DNA of 37,518 nucleotides from Acidobacteriaceae bacterium. GTDB lineage: Bacteria > Acidobacteriota > Terriglobia > Terriglobales > Acidobacteriaceae. The stretch is from positions 1 through 37,518 of the forward strand of contig DAHVZT010000044.1 in NCBI GenBank assembly GCA_027323885.1, given 5' to 3'. Numbering within the stretch: the stretch's first letter is position 1; each line of letters opens with the position of its first letter. A model generated the notes under the pieces. The model did not search any database and was not told where the DNA came from. It saw nothing but the letters and a program-made list of their open reading frames with translations. This document shows positions 32,632-37,518 of the stretch, in pieces. The position numbers were made by a program, and so were the translations under genes.

Positions 32632-33717
32632 CTATTCCTTGCGCTCAAATGATTTGTAGCCGTGGCTGCGAACCAGGTAATCGCGTTGAGCTTCGGCCAG
32701 GTCGGCCTGGACCATTTCCCGAACCAGAGTTTCGAAGCCGATGCGCGGCTTCCAGCCGAGTTTCCTGTGGGCGTGGGTCGCATCTCCCAGCAGCGTCTCC
32801 ACCTCCGCCGGTCGAAAGTAGCGCGGATCCATGGCGACGACGGTGCGGCCCTGAGCGTCGCGGGCTTTTTCTTCCGGGCCCTCACCAGTCCAGGTGAGCG
32901 GCAGGTCGAGTTCGGCAGCGGCCACGGAGACAAATTCCCGGACGCTGTGCTGCTCACCCGTGGCGATCACGAAATCCTCTGGAGACTCCTGCTGGAGCAT
33001 CAGCCACTGCATTTCGATGTAGTCGCGGGCGTGTCCCCAGTCCCGCAGCGCGTTCATATTTCCCAGATAGAGACAATCCTGCAGGCCGACTTTGATCCTC
33101 GCCAGCGCGCGCGTTATCTTGCGGGTGACGAAGGTCTCGCCGCGATTCGGGGATTCATGGTTGAAAAGAATTCCGTTGCACGCGTACATGCCATAGGATT
33201 CCCGATAGTTTACCGTGATCCAGTAGGCGTAGAGTTTGGCCACCGCATACGGTGACCGCGGGTAGAACGGAGTTTTTTCCGTCTGCGGGGTCTGCTGCAC
33301 CAGGCCGTAGAGTTCCGACGTGGAGGCCTGATAGAAGCGCGTCTTCTTTTCCAGTCCCAGTATGCGGATGGCTTCGAGCAAACGCAGCGTGCCCATGGCG
33401 TCCACATCGGCGGTATACTCCGGCTGTTCGAATGAGACGGCAACATGGCTCTGCGCGCCCAGGTTGTAGACCTCATCGGGCTGAACTTTCTGGATGATGT
33501 GAATCAGACTGCAGGCGTCCGTCAGATCCCCGTAATGCAGGATGAAATTGGGATGGTGGACGTGGGGATCCTCATAGAGGTGGTCGATGCGATCGGTGTT
33601 GAAGAGCGATGTCCGGCGCTTGATGCCGTGCACCCGATAGCCCTTCTCCAGCAAAAATTCTGCAAGATAGGAACCATCCTGACCTGTAACACCCGTAATA
33701 AGAGCGACCTTGGGCAA
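32632..33717 (-). CDS. gmd: GDP-mannose 4,6-dehydratase
   Basis: Converts GDP-D-mannose to GDP-4-keto-6-deoxy-D-mannose, precursor of GDP-L-fucose, GDP-D-rhamnose, GDP-6-deoxytalose or GDP-perosamine. SDR-fold cytosolic enzyme of 361 residues. Seen: [19 protein letters not shown] (NADP site), [19 protein letters not shown] (the usual Gmd block), STSELYG with the catalytic Ser/Thr and Glu, [10 protein letters not shown] (the YxxxK pair), and [17 protein letters not shown]. The start is a TTG at 33717: AGGAG lies 10 nt upstream and the protein then begins at the family N-terminus; no ATG is available nearby. It follows rmlD by 27 nt. No dedicated reductase (Fcl, Rmd) or aminotransferase follows in the window. 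Confidence 0.95.
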   Translation of the reverse strand: MPKVALITGVTGQDGSYLAEFLLEKGYRVHGIKRRTSLFNTDRIDHLYEDPHVHHPNFILHYGDLTDACSLIHIIQKVQPDEVYNLGAQSHVAVSFEQPEYTADVDAMGTLRLLEAIRILGLEKKTRFYQASTSELYGLVQQTPQTEKTPFYPRSPYAVAKLYAYWITVNYRESYGMYACNGILFNHESPNRGETFVTRKITRALARIKVGLQDCLYLGNMNALRDWGHARDYIEMQWLMLQQESPEDFVIATGEQHSVREFVSVAAAELDLPLTWTGEGPEEKARDAQGRTVVAMDPRYFRPAEVETLLGDATHAHRKLGWKPRIGFETLVREMVQADLAEAQRDYLVRSHGYKSFERKE

Positions 33718-33744
33718 AGCTTTCGATTCTCCTGGGCCAACTGG

Positions 33745-34677
33745 CTATCCGCGGTTGGCGGCGGCCTGGTGGGCCAACTCGTATTCTTCCATAACCTTTG
33801 CCAGAGAATCGTCCCATTTCGGCAGACGGCAATGGAACGCTGCGGCAAGCTTGCTGCAATCAAGCTGCGAATTTTTGGGACGGACGGCGGCCGTCGGATA
33901 CTCGGCCGTCGAGATGGGAATCAGCCGCGCAAGTTTTTCATGTTGATCCGGGTGAGCCTCGGACAGCAGCCGAATCGCCTGCGAGGCGAATCCGTGCCAG
34001 GTCGTGCTGCCGCAGGCGGTCAGGTGGAACACCCCGGAGTTTGCCCGGCCGGGTAGCCACTTTGCTGCGATGGCGGCGGTCGCTTCCGCGATGTCCCGCG
34101 ACCAGGTAGGCGCCCCGGTCTGATCCGCCACAATGCGGAGTTCCGGCTTTTGCTGTGCAAGTCGCAAGATCGTCAGCAGAAAATTTTTGCCGGTTGCTCC
34201 GTATACCCAGCTCGTTCGCAGCACCAGGTACGGGATACCGGCGGCGGCCAGCACCTGCTCCCCCGCAAGCTTGGTCTTTCCGTACACGCTCAAGGGATGT
34301 GTAACGTCATCTTCCGTGTAAGGCGAGGTCTTGGCTCCGTCAAAGACATAGTCGGTGGAATAGTGGATTACCGCTGCCCCAACCGATTTCGCTTCTGCTG
34401 CCAGCGTGGCCACCGCGTCATGGTTAATGCGCCGTGCCAGTTCCGGCTCGCTCTCCGCCTTGTCCACTGCCGTGTACGCGGCCGCATTCACGATCAGATC
34501 GGGCTTAAACGCCCGCACAACCGCTGCTATGGCTTCGTCGGATGTAAGGTCGAGCTCGGCCCGGTTGGTTGACTTCAATTCACCCAGAGAGCCCATGGAT
34601 CGAACAAGCTCGCTGCCCACCTGACCATCGCGGCCGGTCACAAGAATCCGCAGCTTGCCAGATTGCGCCAACGTCAT
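33745..34677 (-). CDS. rfbD: dTDP-4-dehydrorhamnose reductase (RmlD)
   Basis: Last step of dTDP-L-rhamnose synthesis: NAD(P)H-dependent reduction of dTDP-4-keto-L-rhamnose. 310 residues from the ATG at 34677. Seen: [16 protein letters not shown] (cofactor site), [50 protein letters not shown] (YxxxK) and [19 protein letters not shown], the full RmlD set. A longer frame to 34803 runs into rmlA and is not used. Its ATG overlaps the rmlA stop (ATGA), giving translational coupling. gmd follows after 27 nt. Confidence 0.95.
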   Translation of the reverse strand: MTLAQSGKLRILVTGRDGQVGSELVRSMGSLGELKSTNRAELDLTSDEAIAAVVRAFKPDLIVNAAAYTAVDKAESEPELARRINHDAVATLAAEAKSVGAAVIHYSTDYVFDGAKTSPYTEDDVTHPLSVYGKTKLAGEQVLAAAGIPYLVLRTSWVYGATGKNFLLTILRLAQQKPELRIVADQTGAPTWSRDIAEATAAIAAKWLPGRANSGVFHLTACGSTTWHGFASQAIRLLSEAHPDQHEKLARLIPISTAEYPTAAVRPKNSQLDCSKLAAAFHCRLPKWDDSLAKVMEEYELAHQAAANRG

Positions 34678-35549
34678 GCTTCGGCCTCGCGAACGACCTG
34701 GAGAAGGTAGGTACCGTATCCGCTCTTGCCCAGCTTCGCTGCAAGTTGCTCCATCTGCGCGGCGGAAATGTACCCCAGATGATAGGCAATCTCCTCCGGG
34801 CATGCGACCTTCAGCCCCTGCCTCTTCTCAATCGTCTGTATGAATACCGCTGCCTCGATGAGGGAGTCCTGGGTGCCGGTGTCCAGCCACGCAAAGCCGC
34901 GGCCCAGCACCTCCGCGTAAAGCTGTCCCCGCTCCAGATACCAGCGGTTCACGTCTGTGATCTCGAGCTCTCCGCGTGCGGAAGGCTTCAGGGATTTTGC
35001 AACGTCCACCACCTGCCCGTCGTAGAAATAGATCCCCGTGACGGCGAAACGAGACTTGGGTTCGGCCGGCTTTTCCTCGATGGAAAGGGCTCGGCCCCCG
35101 GCGTCAAACTCCACCACACCGTAGCGTTCCGGGTCCTGCACAGGATAGGCAAACACAGTCGCACCGCGGTTCCGTTGAGCGGCCGTCCGCAGCATGCGCG
35201 GCAGGTCGTGTCCATAGAAAATATTGTCCCCAAGCACCAGCGCGCAGGGTTCGCCCTGCACAAACTGCTCGCCTATAAGAAACGCCTGAGCAAGGCCGCC
35301 GGGTTCCGGCTGAACCGCGTACTGCAGCGAGAGCCCCCATTGTTCCCCACTGCCAAGCAAGGCGGCAAATCGCGGAGTGTCCGCGGGCGTGGAAATGATG
35401 AGAATGTCGCGAATTCCGGCCAGCATCAGCGCGGAAAGCGGGTAATAGATCATCGGCTTGTCATACACCGGCAGCAGTTGCTTGGAGGCAGCGATGGTAA
35501 GTGGATACAGCCGAGTGCCGGAGCCTCCTGCGAGTACGATCCCTCTCAC
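34674..35549 (-). CDS. rfbA: Glucose-1-phosphate thymidylyltransferase (RmlA)
   Basis: First step of the dTDP-rhamnose pathway: glucose-1-phosphate + dTTP to dTDP-glucose. 291 residues, the standard short bacterial form. Seen: [16 protein letters not shown] (nucleotide-binding signature at 3-18), [32 protein letters not shown] (catalytic Asp and metal site), [17 protein letters not shown], and the C-terminal [13 protein letters not shown] with the lysine/aspartate-rich regulatory helix. Start codon is GTG at 35549, overlapping the rmlB stop by 4 nt (GTGA). rmlD overlaps its stop by 4 nt as well. Confidence 0.96.
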   Translation of the reverse strand: MRGIVLAGGSGTRLYPLTIAASKQLLPVYDKPMIYYPLSALMLAGIRDILIISTPADTPRFAALLGSGEQWGLSLQYAVQPEPGGLAQAFLIGEQFVQGEPCALVLGDNIFYGHDLPRMLRTAAQRNRGATVFAYPVQDPERYGVVEFDAGGRALSIEEKPAEPKSRFAVTGIYFYDGQVVDVAKSLKPSARGELEITDVNRWYLERGQLYAEVLGRGFAWLDTGTQDSLIEAAVFIQTIEKRQGLKVACPEEIAYHLGYISAAQMEQLAAKLGKSGYGTYLLQVVREAEA

Positions 35550-36655
35550 GCGCGGCTCCGTTCACCGTAGTTCTGTTGTATCCATTGCTGGTACCCGCCG
35601 GTTACCACGTCCTCCACCCATCCTGCGTGGTCCAGGTACCATTGCACCGTCTTGCGCAATCCCGTCGCAAAGGTCTCCCGCGCGCGCCAGCCAATCTCCT
35701 GCTCCAGCTTGGCGGCATTGATGGCGTACCGCCGGTCATGACCAGGACGATCTTTGACGAATTGCATCAACTGCCGATGCGGCCGATAGCTGGAGCCGGG
35801 CCGCAGCTCATCCAGAATTTCGCAGATCGCTTCCACGACTTCGCGATTGCTCCGCTCGTTCCGGCCGCCGATATTGTAGGTCTCTCCGGGACGCCCACGC
35901 TCCAGCACCATCCGCAACGCCTCACAATGGTCCGTAACGTAGAGCCAGTCGCGCACATTGAGTCCGTCGCCATAGATGGGCAGCGGCTTTCCGGCAACAG
36001 CATGCGTAATCATCAAAGGAATAAGTTTTTCAGGAAACTGCAGCGGGCCGTAATTGTTCGAGCAGTTCGTGATGATCGTGGGCAGCCCATAGGTGTGGAA
36101 ATACGACCGCACCAGATGGTCCGAACCTGCTTTGGTCGCGGAATAAGGGCTGTTGGGCGCGTATGCGGTGGTCTCCGTGAACGCTGGATCGTCTGGCCCG
36201 AGCGAGCCATACACTTCGTCCGTCGAGACATGGATGAATCGAAAACTTTTGCGCTCCTCATCCCCGAGTGATGCCCAGTAGGCGCGGGCGGCGTCCAGCA
36301 AGACAAACGTCCCGCGCACATTCGTCTCGACGAAGGCGTCAGGGCCCATGATCGACCGGTCCACATGGCTTTCCGCGGCAAAATGCAAGATCGCTCGTGG
36401 ACGCTCTTCCTGCAGGAGACGCTCCATCCGCGGACGATCACAGATGTCGGCATGAACAAATCTGTAGTCCGGGCGGCCGCTCAGCCGCTCCAGGTTGCGA
36501 GGATTGCCGGCATAAGTCAGTTTGTCCACGTTCACCAGCGGATTACTGCGCGCCTCGGAGCCAGCGGAGCGGCCAGAGTCGAACCATTCCAGCACAAAGT
36601 TGGAACCGATAAATCCCGCGCCACCTGTAATCAAAATCGGCGGTTGTTGCTTCAT
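35546..36655 (-). CDS. rfbB: dTDP-glucose 4,6-dehydratase (RmlB)
   Basis: Second step: dTDP-glucose to dTDP-4-keto-6-deoxyglucose. SDR enzyme of 369 residues from the ATG at 36655. Seen: [18 protein letters not shown] (NAD site, GGAGFIG at 11-17), [39 protein letters not shown] (Thr-Asp-Glu catalytic set), and [15 protein letters not shown] (YxxxK), then [19 protein letters not shown]. The first ~45 residues include a slightly longer loop than usual ([12 protein letters not shown]). The longer frame to 36706 is not supported. First gene of the rmlBAD-gmd run; AAGGA lies 13 nt before its ATG, somewhat far. Confidence 0.96.
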   Translation of the reverse strand: MKQQPPILITGGAGFIGSNFVLEWFDSGRSAGSEARSNPLVNVDKLTYAGNPRNLERLSGRPDYRFVHADICDRPRMERLLQEERPRAILHFAAESHVDRSIMGPDAFVETNVRGTFVLLDAARAYWASLGDEERKSFRFIHVSTDEVYGSLGPDDPAFTETTAYAPNSPYSATKAGSDHLVRSYFHTYGLPTIITNCSNNYGPLQFPEKLIPLMITHAVAGKPLPIYGDGLNVRDWLYVTDHCEALRMVLERGRPGETYNIGGRNERSNREVVEAICEILDELRPGSSYRPHRQLMQFVKDRPGHDRRYAINAAKLEQEIGWRARETFATGLRKTVQWYLDHAGWVEDVVTGGYQQWIQQNYGERSRA

Positions 36656-36809
36656 AAAGGCGAATTTTTCCTTGTGATCCGAAGATGTTCCGCCGCCCCC
36701 GTGCATTCACCAGCGGGGCTGGGCGCCGTGGGTTACGCAGTTCAGTGTACCGGATGGCGCAAGCACAAATTCCAAGTGCGGAACGCCGGGCAGCAATTAA
36801 ACTCGTTCT

Positions 36810-37355
36810 ATGGAAATTGTCCCAACAGAATTGCCTGGCGTGTTGCGCCTGCGGCCGCGCATCTTCTCCGATGAGCGTGGCTGGTTTGCCGAGACCTGGA
36901 ATGAAAAGACCTTCGCGAAACTGAATCTGCCCACTCATTTCGTCCAGGACAACCAATCGCGATCTCATCAACATGTCCTGCGCGGCCTGCACTTCCAGCT
37001 GCAGCAGCCACAGGGAAAAGTGGTTCGCGCTGTCGCGGGCAGCATCTTCGACGTGGCGGTTGACATTCGCCGGTCCTCGTCCCACTTTGGAAAGTGGGTG
37101 GGCGTGGAACTCAATGCGCAAAATCCGGAAATGCTTTGGATCCCTCCCGGCTTTGCGCATGGTTTTCTGGTGCTTTCGGAATCAGCGGATGTGGCCTACA
37201 AAACCACTGATTTCTATTGCGCTCCGGGTGAACGCACCATTCTTTGGAACGATCCCACCATCGGAATCAAGTGGCCCATTGCGGGCAGCCCCGTTATCTC
37301 CAGCAAAGATGCCGAAGGAACGCCGCTGGACCGGACAGAGCTTCCACTCGCCTGA
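36810..37355 (+). CDS. rfbC: dTDP-4-dehydrorhamnose 3,5-epimerase (RmlC)
   Basis: Third step: double epimerisation at C3 and C5 of the keto sugar, feeding RmlD. 181 residues, a cupin fold. Seen: DERGWFAETWNE at 21-32, the catalytic histidine H61 in VLRGLHFQ, K70 in QGKVVRA, DVAVDIRRSSSHFGKWVGVEL at 81-101, IPPGFAHGFLVLS at 111-123 and Y130 with D167 near the C-terminus. All expected residues are present. It lies divergent from rmlBAD, with 154 nt between the start codons, so it is controlled by a separate promoter. No gene is recognised in the last 163 bases of the window after it. Confidence 0.95.
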   Translation: MEIVPTELPGVLRLRPRIFSDERGWFAETWNEKTFAKLNLPTHFVQDNQSRSHQHVLRGLHFQLQQPQGKVVRAVAGSIFDVAVDIRRSSSHFGKWVGVELNAQNPEMLWIPPGFAHGFLVLSESADVAYKTTDFYCAPGERTILWNDPTIGIKWPIAGSPVISSKDAEGTPLDRTELPLA

Positions 37356-37518
37356 GCGGCTGCTGATAAGCGTCTCTCGGTGAAGTTTTTTGTCGTGTTA
37401 TTTCCCGAAATGGGATAGACTCAGGCAGAAATTCCAAGTTCAACACCTGACCTTTGCAGCGTTGCCGACTGGAACATAGGCCCGGATGTGTCCCATCCAG
37501 GCCGTGCTATCCAGGCTG

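Noticed and set aside
37400-37518. Repeat of ATCCAGGC and a small TCCC/GGGA dyad at the right edge
   Set aside because: Too short and common to support a feature; no gene, tRNA or ops/JUMPstart element is recognisable in the last 163 bases.
1-37518. CRISPR arrays, insertion sequences, tRNA/rRNA genes, att sites
   Set aside because: No regularly spaced repeats, transposase or integrase motifs, or cloverleaf-like segments were found on either strand by reading; a dedicated scan (for example tRNAscan, Infernal) was not possible.

Overview
The window reads as a stretch of chromosome from a free-living Gram-negative-type bacterium, most likely an Acidobacteriota (Terriglobia). This is an inference from the gene set: a bacillithiol enzyme (BshC), a CYCXC-motif secreted protein, ArsM, a glycine-oxidase remnant, many single-membrane hypothetical proteins and an O-antigen locus. 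No rRNA, tRNA, transposase, integrase or CRISPR array was seen. Genes are tightly packed and no gene-free gap exceeds about 250 bases.

Left part (1-9.2 kb): a minus-strand run made of a sodium:solute symporter, ArsM arsenite methyltransferase and a cysteine desulfurase. The desulfurase has a frameshift in a CG run and leaves the window. Upstream on the same strand are a YggS-type PLP protein and thioredoxin reductase. A divergent plus-strand pair encodes type II NADH dehydrogenase and a membrane acyltransferase. IlvE converges on that pair.

Middle (9.3-23.7 kb): MarC and an M48 metalloprotease (plus); citrate synthase followed by a CYCXC-family protein (minus, with a good sigma70-like promoter); a badly decayed thiO; two single-span membrane proteins; PolX; a YVTN beta-propeller lipoprotein; a cold-shock protein; a NUDIX hydrolase; a Rossmann/DUF2520 protein next to bshC; and an FNR-like regulator followed by a small CxxC protein. 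The regulator keeps three of the four FNR cluster cysteines but has a CRP-like recognition helix.

Right part (23.7-37.5 kb): a surface polysaccharide (O-antigen or exopolysaccharide) locus. It holds four family-2 glycosyltransferases, two of them rhamnosyltransferase-like, a GT39/ArnT-like membrane glycosyltransferase, an EpsG-type polymerase, a Wzx flippase, a SAM methyltransferase, GDP-mannose 4,6-dehydratase and the full dTDP-L-rhamnose set (rmlB-rmlA-rmlD overlapping by 4 nt, with rmlC divergent). Together they supply dTDP-rhamnose and GDP-4-keto-6-deoxymannose, build the repeat unit on a lipid, flip it and polymerise it. The initiating transferase, chain-length regulator and the reductase that would follow Gmd are not in the window.

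No clearly new multi-gene system was found. The most notable items are the FNR-like regulator missing one cluster cysteine, the CYCXC protein behind citrate synthase, the symporter-arsM-cysteine desulfurase group, and two damaged genes (desulfurase C-terminus and thiO).
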